Source: Candidatus Collierbacteria bacterium GW2011_GWB1_44_6
GTDB taxonomy: Bacteria; Patescibacteriota; Microgenomatia; UBA1400; MFAQ01
Length of the DNA: 6,025 nt
Direction of reading: 5' to 3'
NCBI GenBank assembly: GCA_000998025.1
Contig: LCJG01000049.1
Span: forward strand, 1 to 6,025
Numbering within the stretch: the first letter of the stretch is position 1; each line of letters begins with the position of its first letter. The notes under the pieces were generated by a model that worked only from the letters and a program-made list of their open reading frames with translations, did no database searches and was not told the DNA's origin. The position numbers were made by a program, and so were the translations under genes. Shown here piece after piece: positions 1-6,025 of the stretch.

Positions 1-46
1 ATTGGTGTATGATTTGATTAATTAAAGTTATTATTTTGGACAGGAT

Positions 47-409
47 ATGCAACTTTCACAAAACCCAATTAACAAGACGCTAGAAAAACAACTGGGTCAA
101 ATGATGTATCAGGTGCTGGCGGAAACAGGCTCACCCGAAGAGATACAAATGATCTTGAATGATTTGTTGACTGAGGCAGAGAGAATGGCTTTGTTGAAAA
201 GGCTGGGGATTGCGCTTTATCTGGATAAAGGAAGAAGCTATGAAGACATAAAAAACAATATCAAGGTGAGCTCGGCCACGATAGCAACAGTGGCAGAAAG
301 CCTCGGAAATGAAGGTTGGCAAGAGATAATTAAAAGAATCAAGGCTGAGGAGTGGGCCAATGATTGGACGGATAAGATCACTGGAGGGATAAAAAGAATC
401 TTTAAGTAG
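47..409 (+). CDS. YerC/TrpR-family DNA-binding regulator
   Basis: This 120-residue protein resembles the YerC/YecD group of Trp-repressor-like proteins: small helical DNA-binding proteins, many without a proven effector. The core runs from about residue 28 to 88. It has the LLTEAERMALLKR helix (40-52), then IALYLDKGRSYEDI (55-68), then the recognition-helix region VSSATIATVAESL (74-86), which matches the 'sY.eI...l.vS..TI.rv...L' pattern of the family. The basic C-terminal tail (KRIFK) is poorly conserved in my reading. ATG at 47 is preceded by GGACAGGA (38-45), a short Shine-Dalgarno-like stretch. Only 13 bases separate it from metG, so it is probably cotranscribed and could regulate its own operon; that role is inferred. 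The bound ligand, if any, cannot be told from sequence, and nothing here indicates tryptophan control. Confidence 0.85.
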   Translation: MQLSQNPINKTLEKQLGQMMYQVLAETGSPEEIQMILNDLLTEAERMALLKRLGIALYLDKGRSYEDIKNNIKVSSATIATVAESLGNEGWQEIIKRIKAEEWANDWTDKITGGIKRIFK

Positions 410-422
410 GGTAAAATGGGGC

Positions 423-1847
423 ATGGGAAAGTTTTACATCACCACTACTCTGCCTTACGTGAATGCCGAGCCGCATATTGGTTTTGCAATGGAGATAATC
501 CGAGCAGATGTATTGGCCAGGCTACATCGAGCCATGGGAGACGAAGTTTTCTTTAATACGGGAACAGATGAACACGGACAAAAGATATATCAAAAAGCTG
601 TTGAGGCCGGGAAAGAACCAAAGGCCTACTGTGACGAATATGCGGAGAGGTTTGGGAGGCTAAAAAGAGGACTGAATTTGTCATACAACAACTTCATCAG
701 AACCACAGACGAACACCATTTGGTGGCGGCTCAAGAATTTTGGAAGCTTTGCGAGTCCAAAGGCGATATTTACAAAAAAATATACAAAATAAAGTATTGT
801 GTGGGCTGCGAACTGGAAAAAACAGATTCTGAGCTTATTAACGGTAAATGCCCTCTGCATCCGACTCAGGAATTGGAGAATATAGAAGAGGAAAATTATT
901 TCTTTAGATTTTCTAATTACCAACAGAAGTTGCTGGATCTATACGAATCTCACCCAAATTTTGTGATACCCGATTTCCGCCAGAACGAAATGAAAATTTT
1001 TGTTCAAGGTGGACTTCAGGACTTTAGTGTTTCCAGAGTTAAGGCAAAAATGCCCTGGGGCGTAGAAGTGCCAGGAGACCCCTCTCAAATAATGTATGTA
1101 TGGTTCGATGCACTGGTCAATTATATTTCGGCACTGGGGTGGCCGGAAACTCAGGAAAGATTTGATGGTTTTTGGCCGGGGATTCAAGTTTGTGGAAAAG
1201 ATAATCTGAGACAACAGACGGCTATGTGGCAGGCGATGCTGATGTCCGCGGGGTTACCGACATCAAGACAGATTTTTGTCGGAGGGTTCTTGACCTCGGA
1301 AGGGAAAAAAATCAGTAAGAGTTTAGGGAATGTGATTAATCCAATCGAATGGACGGAAAAATATAGTACCGATGCTTTGAGATATTTTCTTTTGGCCGAG
1401 GTGTCTGTTTTTGAAGACTCGGACGTGACAGTGGATCGATTTGAAGAAGCTTATCAAGGAAATCTGGCCAATGGAATCGGCAATTTGGCTGCTAGAGTAG
1501 CGACCATGGCGGAAAAGATAGGTCTGAAAGTACCGGAACAGAAGCTGGGGATTCGAGAAGAAGTGATAAATAAATTAAAGGAATTCCGATTTGACGAGGC
1601 TATGAAGTTTATTTGGGAAGACGTTAAGAGGGCGGATACTTTGATAAATCAAAGAGAGGTTTGGAAATTGACAGGCGAAGACCAGCGATTTGCATTGGCA
1701 AACTTAGTGATAATTATTAGGAAAATAGCGGTGGATTTGGCGCCTTTTATGCCTGAGACTTCAGACAAGCTCCGGGTGATGTTTGCCGGGGAAGTAATTA
1801 AACGAGGAGAGAACCTATTTCAAAGAATTGAAAAACATGTTGGTTGA
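423..1847 (+). CDS. metG: Methionyl-tRNA synthetase (short form, divergent motifs)
   Basis: This cytoplasmic enzyme charges tRNA-Met with methionine using ATP. The class I catalytic core is clear: LPYVNAEPHIGF (10-21, HIGH region), TGTDEHGQKI (46-55), a connective zinc knuckle with C126, C129, C143 and H146 (CxxC...CxxH), VWFDALVNYISALGW (226-240, including the pocket Trp), GKDNLRQQTAMWQAML (258-273) and KKISKSLGN (295-303, KMSKS loop). The anticodon-binding helical domain follows, with NLAAR (354-358) matching the NLASR anticodon-contact segment of the E. coli enzyme, and W414 in the EVWKL context. At 474 residues it lacks the C-terminal EMAP-II/Trbp111-like tRNA-binding domain of longer MetRS proteins. 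Oddities are Phe in place of the last His of HIGH and Gln-Gln where E. coli has Phe-His after GKD. ATG at 423 puts MGKFYITTTLPY at the usual start; a possible ribosome site is GTAGGG (406-411). Its end overlaps the tatD-like gene. Confidence 0.97.
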   Translation: MGKFYITTTLPYVNAEPHIGFAMEIIRADVLARLHRAMGDEVFFNTGTDEHGQKIYQKAVEAGKEPKAYCDEYAERFGRLKRGLNLSYNNFIRTTDEHHLVAAQEFWKLCESKGDIYKKIYKIKYCVGCELEKTDSELINGKCPLHPTQELENIEEENYFFRFSNYQQKLLDLYESHPNFVIPDFRQNEMKIFVQGGLQDFSVSRVKAKMPWGVEVPGDPSQIMYVWFDALVNYISALGWPETQERFDGFWPGIQVCGKDNLRQQTAMWQAMLMSAGLPTSRQIFVGGFLTSEGKKISKSLGNVINPIEWTEKYSTDALRYFLLAEVSVFEDSDVTVDRFEEAYQGNLANGIGNLAARVATMAEKIGLKVPEQKLGIREEVINKLKEFRFDEAMKFIWEDVKRADTLINQREVWKLTGEDQRFALANLVIIIRKIAVDLAPFMPETSDKLRVMFAGEVIKRGENLFQRIEKHVG

Positions 1848-2601
1848 CACCCACTGTCATCTGACAGATCCAATTTTTAACAACATCGAAGAGGTCTTAC
1901 AAAAAGCTAATACGGCCAAGGTCAGGAAGGTAATAATTCCTTCGACGAGTGTTGAGGATGCAAAAAATGCACTACAGATTGCCGAAAAATACAAACAGTT
2001 TTGTTTGGCGGGAATCCACCCAGGAGAGTTGTCAAAGGGTAAAAAGGTGGAGGAGTTAAGGAAAATTATAGAGAGTTCTAGTAGAGTGGTAGGAATAGGA
2101 GAAATAGGGCTGGACTTTTATCAAGATAAGGAGAAGGTAACAATAAAGGAGCAGGTTGATCTTTTTCGAGAACAAGTGGAGTTGGCAATGGAATCTGATT
2201 TGCCAGTTGCAATTCATATGCGGAACGCAGAGGAGGAAATGAAAAGCGAGTTGATGGCTATGAAAGCAATTCCGAGAGGCCAGTTCCATTGTTTTGCCGG
2301 AACACAGGACTTCCTTGAAACCGTGCTTAGATTGGGTTTTTACATTAGTTTTTGTGGAAATATCACTTATAAATCAGCTGTAAATTTAAGAGAACTACTA
2401 GTAAAGGTGCCTGAAAACAGGCTACTGCTGGAAACAGACAGCCCGTATTTGCCTCCAGAACCGCTACGGGGTACGGTGAACACCCCAGCAAATGTTAAAA
2501 TAACAGCAGAGTTTGTGGCCAAGATGCTTGGTACCACCATAGAAAAATTAGCTAATTCAACAACTGAAAACGCAAAATGTTTGTATTCCTTAGACATCTA
2601 A
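1837..2601 (+). CDS. tatD: TatD-family metal-dependent hydrolase (putative DNase)
   Basis: This is a TIM-barrel amidohydrolase-superfamily protein of the TatD/YcfH/YabD group, metal-dependent nucleases reported to act on DNA ends. From ATG 1837 it is 254 residues, normal for the family. The metal ligands are present in order: H6 and H8 in VDTHCHL, E89 in GIGEIGLDFY, H127 in AIHMRNA, H151 in FHCFAGT and D201 in LLLETDSPYLPP. The signature RG..N.P..V (211-220) follows. An in-frame TTG at 1828 would add three residues (MKN). I prefer ATG 1837 because MLVDTHCHL is the typical family start, although neither start has a strong Shine-Dalgarno (GAGGAG at 1804-1809 is far upstream). It overlaps metG by 11 bases, and a metG-tatD pairing is common in bacteria. 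The cellular substrate cannot be deduced. The symbol is the family name and does not prove orthology to E. coli tatD; ycfH/yabD is an equally good label. Confidence 0.93.
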   Translation: MLVDTHCHLTDPIFNNIEEVLQKANTAKVRKVIIPSTSVEDAKNALQIAEKYKQFCLAGIHPGELSKGKKVEELRKIIESSSRVVGIGEIGLDFYQDKEKVTIKEQVDLFREQVELAMESDLPVAIHMRNAEEEMKSELMAMKAIPRGQFHCFAGTQDFLETVLRLGFYISFCGNITYKSAVNLRELLVKVPENRLLLETDSPYLPPEPLRGTVNTPANVKITAEFVAKMLGTTIEKLANSTTENAKCLYSLDI

Positions 2602-4082
2602 TTAGAAAATATCCGGAGGCGAGCCAGAGAGCTTTGGAGATCCTACCTGGATTCACAAGCTGGACTTTTATTCTGTTCCCTGTTTGGGGCTCGATATTCT
2701 GGCCCATTGGTGTGGCTTACTTTATTATCGCTTTTAACGTCTACTGGCTATACCGTTCTACTACATTGGCTTGGGCGGGCGTGATGTCTTATTACCGAAT
2801 AAAGGCATGGGAAAAATACGATTGGATGGGTGATGTCTTTGGTTTTGCAGACTGGAAAGAAGTCAAACACGTAATTGTTCTTCCTACCTATAAGGAGCCG
2901 GGTGGAATCCTCGAACGAACTCTCGAAGCTCTACAAAAACAGACTATCGGATCCAAACAAATCATTCCGATAATTGGATTTGAAGAGAGAGCTGGTTCTG
3001 AAATAAATGCCGAGAGAGAATTGATGCTTACTAATAGGTTCAAGGATGTTTTTGCGGGTCTTTATTTTACTTATCATCCTGCAAACCTGGAGGGAGAAGT
3101 TGTGGGTAAGTCAAGTAATGCCTCCTGGTCCGGGAAGGAATTTAAAAAAATACTGGAAAAGCATCGAGAATGGAATATAGATAATATGACCATTTCCTCT
3201 GTGGATTGTGATGTGGCTCTCCACCCTAATCATTTGGCGGCCTTGACATATAATTTTTTGGATGATCCCAATAGATATAGGAAAATATGGCAAGGTGCCG
3301 TAGTTTTTTATAACAATATCGAGAGAATTCCTTGGCCTATGCGGGTATTTAATAGGATGAGTAGCGTGATAAATATGGCACAACTCTCCAGGCCAGACAG
3401 GTTGATGAATTTTTCCACATACACATTAAGCTTGAGATTAATGGACGAGATCAACTATTGGGACACTGACGTAATTCCCGAGGATTATCGTATATTCTTT
3501 AAAACTTATTTTGCGACGGCAGGAGAAGTCGAAGTTGAACCGATTTTTATCTCCGTTTCTGCTGACGCAGCGGAGGCGGAGGGTTTCTGGAGTACATACA
3601 CCAATACTTATGAACAAGTAAAAAGGTGGGCTTGGGGAGCTAGTGATGATGCCTACATTATAAAAAGGTATATTCTAGATGATAAGGCACCCTTTTGGGA
3701 TAAAACGATTAGGGTGTTTAAGGTAATTGAGGACCATTTTATGTGGCCAGTTAACTGGTTTATCATTACAGTTGGGGCAAACATACCTCCACTTTTAAAC
3801 CCAACTTTCTCGAGAACGGTCATTGGAAAAACTTTACCTCAGGTATCGTCAGCGATTATGACCTTGTCTCTTATTAGTTTGTTGGCAATGATTTTGATTG
3901 ATCTTAAAGCAAGACCAAAGGTGAAAAATCAGCCTCTTTGGAGGAAAATTTTGGCTCCATTTGAATTCATATTGCTCCCAGTGGTGGGGTTTTTCTTCTC
4001 TGCATTGCCAGGGCTTGACGCCCACACAAGATTGATGATGGGAAGATATATGGAATACAGAGTCACAAGCAAAAAGGCATAA
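2577..4082 (+). CDS. Membrane family 2 glycosyltransferase, processive type (D, DxD, ED, QxxRW)
   Basis: This 501-residue protein is an inner-membrane GT-A glycosyltransferase of the cellulose/hyaluronan synthase-like GT2 group, which transfers sugar from a nucleotide donor. Two predicted membrane helices lie near residues 28-60. The cytoplasmic catalytic domain begins at VIVLPTYKEP (99-108) and carries DCD (210-212, metal/nucleotide binding), IPEDY (300-304, with the ED catalytic-base position) and QVKRW (347-351, the QxxRW acceptor/donor motif). Three more hydrophobic stretches follow at about 387-408, 422-442 and 456-477. I see no PilZ domain or signal peptide. Donor sugar and product cannot be assigned; QxxRW is typical of, but not exclusive to, processive enzymes. 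ATG at 2577 overlaps tatD by 25 bases and has no visible Shine-Dalgarno. A TTG at 2634 (codon 20) sits 14 bases after GGAGG (2615-2619) and is an alternative start that keeps all domains. The stop overlaps the next start (TAATG). Confidence 0.88.
   Translation: MFVFLRHLIRKYPEASQRALEILPGFTSWTFILFPVWGSIFWPIGVAYFIIAFNVYWLYRSTTLAWAGVMSYYRIKAWEKYDWMGDVFGFADWKEVKHVIVLPTYKEPGGILERTLEALQKQTIGSKQIIPIIGFEERAGSEINAERELMLTNRFKDVFAGLYFTYHPANLEGEVVGKSSNASWSGKEFKKILEKHREWNIDNMTISSVDCDVALHPNHLAALTYNFLDDPNRYRKIWQGAVVFYNNIERIPWPMRVFNRMSSVINMAQLSRPDRLMNFSTYTLSLRLMDEINYWDTDVIPEDYRIFFKTYFATAGEVEVEPIFISVSADAAEAEGFWSTYTNTYEQVKRWAWGASDDAYIIKRYILDDKAPFWDKTIRVFKVIEDHFMWPVNWFIITVGANIPPLLNPTFSRTVIGKTLPQVSSAIMTLSLISLLAMILIDLKARPKVKNQPLWRKILAPFEFILLPVVGFFFSALPGLDAHTRLMMGRYMEYRVTSKKA
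2615..2619 (+). promoter_or_regulatory. Possible ribosome binding site (GGAGG) inside the glycosyltransferase 5' end
   Basis: GGAGG is the best Shine-Dalgarno match near the start of the glycosyltransferase gene, but it lies downstream of the ATG at 2577. It precedes an in-frame TTG at 2634 by 14 bases, longer than the usual spacing. It may mark an alternative start, or may be a chance match within codons for PEA (residues 13-15). Confidence 0.25.
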
Positions 4083-4420
4083 TGAAAAGCAACAAGACTG
4101 TACGAAAATTATTTATTGTTGGAGAAGCAGTTGTATTGATGATGGGGGTGGTCTTGACCTGGATTTGGAAATCCTTACCACCACAAATTCCATGGTTTTA
4201 TTCACTTCCTTCAGGAGAACAACAATTGACAAGCAAGGTTGTTTTGGCAGGTATTGTTGGCGGGGCTGCTGTGCTGTTAATAATAATCAGAGGGGTAGCT
4301 AAATGGGCAGCAAAGGAAGATGTTCCTGTCGAGATTACCGTGATGACTGGTGGGGTGGTGGCCGTGATGTTGCTTGCGGCAGGGTTTGTTAGAGTTATTC
4401 AGATAGTTATAGGGTTATGA
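4082..4420 (+). CDS. Small three-helix membrane protein with LPPQIPWFYSLPSGEQQL loop
   Basis: This 112-residue protein has no function I can assign. Predicted membrane helices lie at about 10-28, 53-70 and 85-109. A basic N-terminus (KSNKTVRK) precedes the first helix and suggests a cytoplasmic start. The loop after helix 1, LPPQIPWFYSLPSGEQQL (32-49), is Pro- and aromatic-rich. It faintly recalls the 'LP..iP.hf...G' loop of DUF1648 proteins, and I associate this version with small membrane proteins of Patescibacteria. Both points are from memory and not verified. Start and stop are set by overlaps: ATG 4082 shares one base with the upstream TAA, with AAGG at 4074-4077 as ribosome site, and TGA 4418-4420 overlaps the next ATG. 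The coupling to membrane glycosyltransferase genes on both sides suggests an envelope role, perhaps as an accessory subunit; this is inference. Confidence 0.8.
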   Translation: MKSNKTVRKLFIVGEAVVLMMGVVLTWIWKSLPPQIPWFYSLPSGEQQLTSKVVLAGIVGGAAVLLIIIRGVAKWAAKEDVPVEITVMTGGVVAVMLLAAGFVRVIQIVIGL

Positions 4421-5502
4421 ACTCTGCGATAACTAGTTATCCTTTTGTTATTTCACTCATAATTAGTCTATTAGCGACCCCAGTAGTAATCTGGACATTT
4501 ACCAAACTAGGTCTTGTCGTTGACCCCAAAAAAACTCCACACCCTGCGCATATTCACAAAACTCCGGTGCCAAAAGGTGGGGGAGTATCAATTTTTCTAG
4601 CTGTATTTTCGACACTTGCTTTTTTGATGGATTTTGATAGACACTTAGTAGCTATATCGATGGCGGCAGCGTTTATTGTAATTGCCGGAGTTGTGGATGA
4701 TATCCGAGGAATGAATCCTTATTTAAGGCTGCTGATAAATTTCTTGGCAGTTGGAATTGTTGTTTCATCAGGTATTGGAATATCTTTTGTGTCGAATCCT
4801 TTTGGTGGAATTATAGATTTGTCTCAGCCCAGAATTGTTTTTGATCTCTTCGGTAAAAATCATGAAATATGGGTCCTGGCAGACCTCTTTGCCCTTCTCT
4901 GGATTCCAATCCTGATGAATGCCATAAACTGGTCATCCGGGGTTGATGGTCAAATTAGTGGAGTTGTGACCATATCAGCTATTACTTTGGGACTTATTTC
5001 ACTGACATACAGCGCCGATATTACACAGTGGCCTGTGACGACACTCGCCTTTGCTTTGGCAGGGGCTTTTGCGGGACTAACAGTATTTCATTTTTATCCT
5101 CAAAAAATAATGCCTGGTTACTCGGCAACATCGCTCGCCGGTTTATTGCTTGGAGTTATTTCAATTCTGGCAACTGCTAAAGTGGGAACAGTATTGGTAG
5201 TTTTGGGAGTGCCGCTAATTGATTTTGGGTATTTGGTCGTAAAAAGAATCATCTCCGGCAAATCACCGGTTTGGGGAGATAAGGAGCATTTGCATCACAA
5301 ATTGTTAAGTATGGGTTGGGGGAAAAGACGGATTGCCTTATTTTACTGGCTTGTAACAGCACTACTGGGAGTTGCTGCGGTCAAGTTTGAGGCTAGAAGT
5401 AAGCTCTTTATCATGATAGGATTGGTAATACTAATGTTGGTTTTCGTACTATGGCAATATTCCTGGCACTACTCAAGACGGTCCGCCCAAGGCAATGGGT
5501 AA
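4417..5502 (+). CDS. MraY/WecA-like polyprenyl-phosphate sugar-1-phosphate transferase relative with altered active site
   Basis: This is a polytopic membrane protein of 361 residues with about ten hydrophobic segments, the size and layout of the MraY/WecA superfamily (Pfam Glycos_transf_4). Active members move HexNAc-1-phosphate from a UDP-sugar to undecaprenyl phosphate at the cytoplasmic face. Family landmarks seen: D36 followed by HIHKTPVPKGGG (45-56); VVDDIRG (92-98, the Mg-binding DD pair at D94/D95); NAINWSSGVDG (168-178, family NxxNxxDGxDG); MPGYSATSLAG (232-242, family MGDxGSxxxG); and WGDKEHLHHKLL (286-297), a WecA-type HxHH motif. Two normally conserved aspartates are changed: S174 replaces the first Asp of DGxDG, and Y235 replaces the Asp of MGDxGS. 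D94, D95, D177 and the His cluster remain. It may use another chemistry, be a regulatory relative, or belong to an uncharacterised active subfamily. It starts in an ATGA overlap and ends inside the UbiA gene. Confidence 0.85.
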   Translation: MNSAITSYPFVISLIISLLATPVVIWTFTKLGLVVDPKKTPHPAHIHKTPVPKGGGVSIFLAVFSTLAFLMDFDRHLVAISMAAAFIVIAGVVDDIRGMNPYLRLLINFLAVGIVVSSGIGISFVSNPFGGIIDLSQPRIVFDLFGKNHEIWVLADLFALLWIPILMNAINWSSGVDGQISGVVTISAITLGLISLTYSADITQWPVTTLAFALAGAFAGLTVFHFYPQKIMPGYSATSLAGLLLGVISILATAKVGTVLVVLGVPLIDFGYLVVKRIISGKSPVWGDKEHLHHKLLSMGWGKRRIALFYWLVTALLGVAAVKFEARSKLFIMIGLVILMLVFVLWQYSWHYSRRSAQGNG

Positions 5503-6025
5503 AAAATCTGGCTTTGTTCGCGGCCCTGATATTTTCGGGATTTCTTTTTCAAGAAGGGGCCTTTGGGAGAGTCTTCCAGGCTTTTTTTATTTTTACACTT
5601 TTTAGCAGCGCTACCTATATTTTCAACGATCTACTTGATGTAGAAGCAGACCGGAAACACCCATATAAGAAAAATAGACCGATCGCCTCAGGAGAATTCC
5701 CTGTACCCTTTGCAATTTTTTGTCTATTGGTAGCCGTAGTGACTGGATTAGTCTGGGCAATGGTGATTAATTACTTCTTATTTTTAAGCGGATTGGTTTA
5801 TTTGGTTTTGCAAATTTTCTACTCGAGTTATTTGAAGAAAATCCCAATTATCGATGTCATTGTGATTGCCTCTGGATATTTAATTAGAGTTTATGCCGGC
5901 GCTTTTACGATCTCTGCACATATGGATGTGTGGTTTCTGATGACGGTGATTGCAGCCTCACTTTTCTTGGCTGTGGGAAAACGCAGAAGCGAAATGACAC
6001 TCCTACAGAACTATAAAGAAGCCGA
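5451..6025 (+). CDS. UbiA-family prenyltransferase, decaprenyl-phosphate phosphoribosyltransferase-like (3' end missing)
   Basis: An open frame runs from ATG 5451 to the window edge without a stop, giving 191 residues of a protein that is usually about 280-300. It begins MAIFLALLKTVRPRQWVKNL, like UbiA proteins that act on polyprenyl phosphate. The first Asp-rich motif is NDLLDVEAD (59-67, NDxxDxxxD), followed by the family-typical KNRPIASGEF (74-83). The YSSYLKK...D segment (124-135), GYLIRVYAGA (142-151) and VGKRRSE (175-181) resemble decaprenyl-phosphate phosphoribosyltransferase (Rv3806c-type), which attaches phosphoribosyl from PRPP to a polyprenyl phosphate at the membrane. Hydrophobic helices occupy most of the rest. 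The start overlaps the upstream gene by 52 bases. No other ATG, GTG or TTG start is available back to the in-frame TAA at 5400-5402, and no Shine-Dalgarno is evident. Heme O, menaquinone or chlorophyll UbiA enzymes are less likely from these motifs, but the missing C-terminal half leaves some doubt. Confidence 0.85.
   Translation, partial: MAIFLALLKTVRPRQWVKNLALFAALIFSGFLFQEGAFGRVFQAFFIFTLFSSATYIFNDLLDVEADRKHPYKKNRPIASGEFPVPFAIFCLLVAVVTGLVWAMVINYFLFLSGLVYLVLQIFYSSYLKKIPIIDVIVIASGYLIRVYAGAFTISAHMDVWFLMTVIAASLFLAVGKRRSEMTLLQNYKEA

Noticed and set aside
8..13. TATGAT, a possible -10 promoter element upstream of the YerC-like gene.
   Set aside because: It is a short match and any -35 element would lie before the window start; such hexamers are common in AT-rich DNA.
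131..424. Reverse-strand open frame of 97 codons opposite the YerC-like gene.
   Set aside because: It is fully antisense to a well-supported gene, has no recognisable motif and no independent ribosome site.
681..1214. Two reverse-strand open frames (681-923 and 939-1214) opposite metG.
   Set aside because: The + strand encodes conserved MetRS motifs throughout; the antisense proteins look like shadow translations.
1828..1830. TTG as start of the tatD-like gene.
   Set aside because: ATG at 1837 gives the typical MLVDTHCHL start; the TTG adds only three residues and has no better ribosome site.
1845..1847. Possible TGA recoding (as glycine) at the end of metG.
   Set aside because: MetRS ends at a sensible length there and the tatD-like gene starts across it; the TGA at 4418-4420 likewise sits in a classic ATGA overlap.
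2056..2597. Reverse-strand open frames opposite the tatD-like gene.
   Set aside because: They cover conserved TatD codons and show no domain of their own.
3111..3383. Reverse-strand open frame opposite the glycosyltransferase.
   Set aside because: It overlaps the DCD catalytic region of the GT2 gene and has no recognisable content.
1..6025. A defence system, mobile element, CRISPR array, tRNA/rRNA gene or rho-independent terminator.
   Set aside because: I found no spaced direct repeats, transposase or integrase motifs, cloverleaf sequence, or GC hairpin followed by a T-run; coding sequence fills nearly the whole window.

Overview
The window looks like a stretch of chromosome from a candidate-phyla-radiation (Patescibacteria, possibly Microgenomates-like) bacterium. 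This is an inference from gene style: moderately AT-rich DNA, very tight packing with overlapping genes, a short methionyl-tRNA synthetase with atypical motifs, a lone YerC/TrpR-type regulator, and a three-helix protein with an LPPQIPWFYSLPSGEQQL segment of the kind I associate with that group. TGA appears to be used as a stop (metG and the 112-residue membrane protein both end in TGA at gene overlaps), so the recoded genetic codes seen in some related lineages are not suggested.

All seven genes are on the + strand. In order they are: a YerC/TrpR-like DNA-binding protein (47-409); methionyl-tRNA synthetase metG (423-1847); a TatD-family metal-dependent hydrolase (ATG at 1837, to 2601); a membrane-embedded family 2 glycosyltransferase with the D, DxD, ED, QxxRW signature (2577-4082); a 112-residue three-helix membrane protein (4082-4420); a MraY/WecA-like integral membrane protein (4417-5502); and a UbiA-family prenyltransferase (from 5451) cut by the window end. 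Apart from a 13-base gap before metG, every junction overlaps (11, 25, 1, 4 and 52 bases). No gene-free stretch longer than 46 bases exists and no terminator was found, so the run reads as one translationally coupled operon.

The first three genes are housekeeping or regulatory. The last four look like envelope glycolipid genes: a UbiA protein resembling the decaprenyl-phosphate phosphoribosyltransferases, a polyprenyl-phosphate sugar-1-phosphate transferase relative, a processive-type glycosyltransferase and a small membrane partner. The most unusual points are that the WecA/MraY relative has lost two normally conserved aspartates while keeping others, and that the MetRS has a HIGF rather than HIGH motif plus changes in its substrate pocket. 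I saw no mobile element, CRISPR array, RNA gene or defence system.
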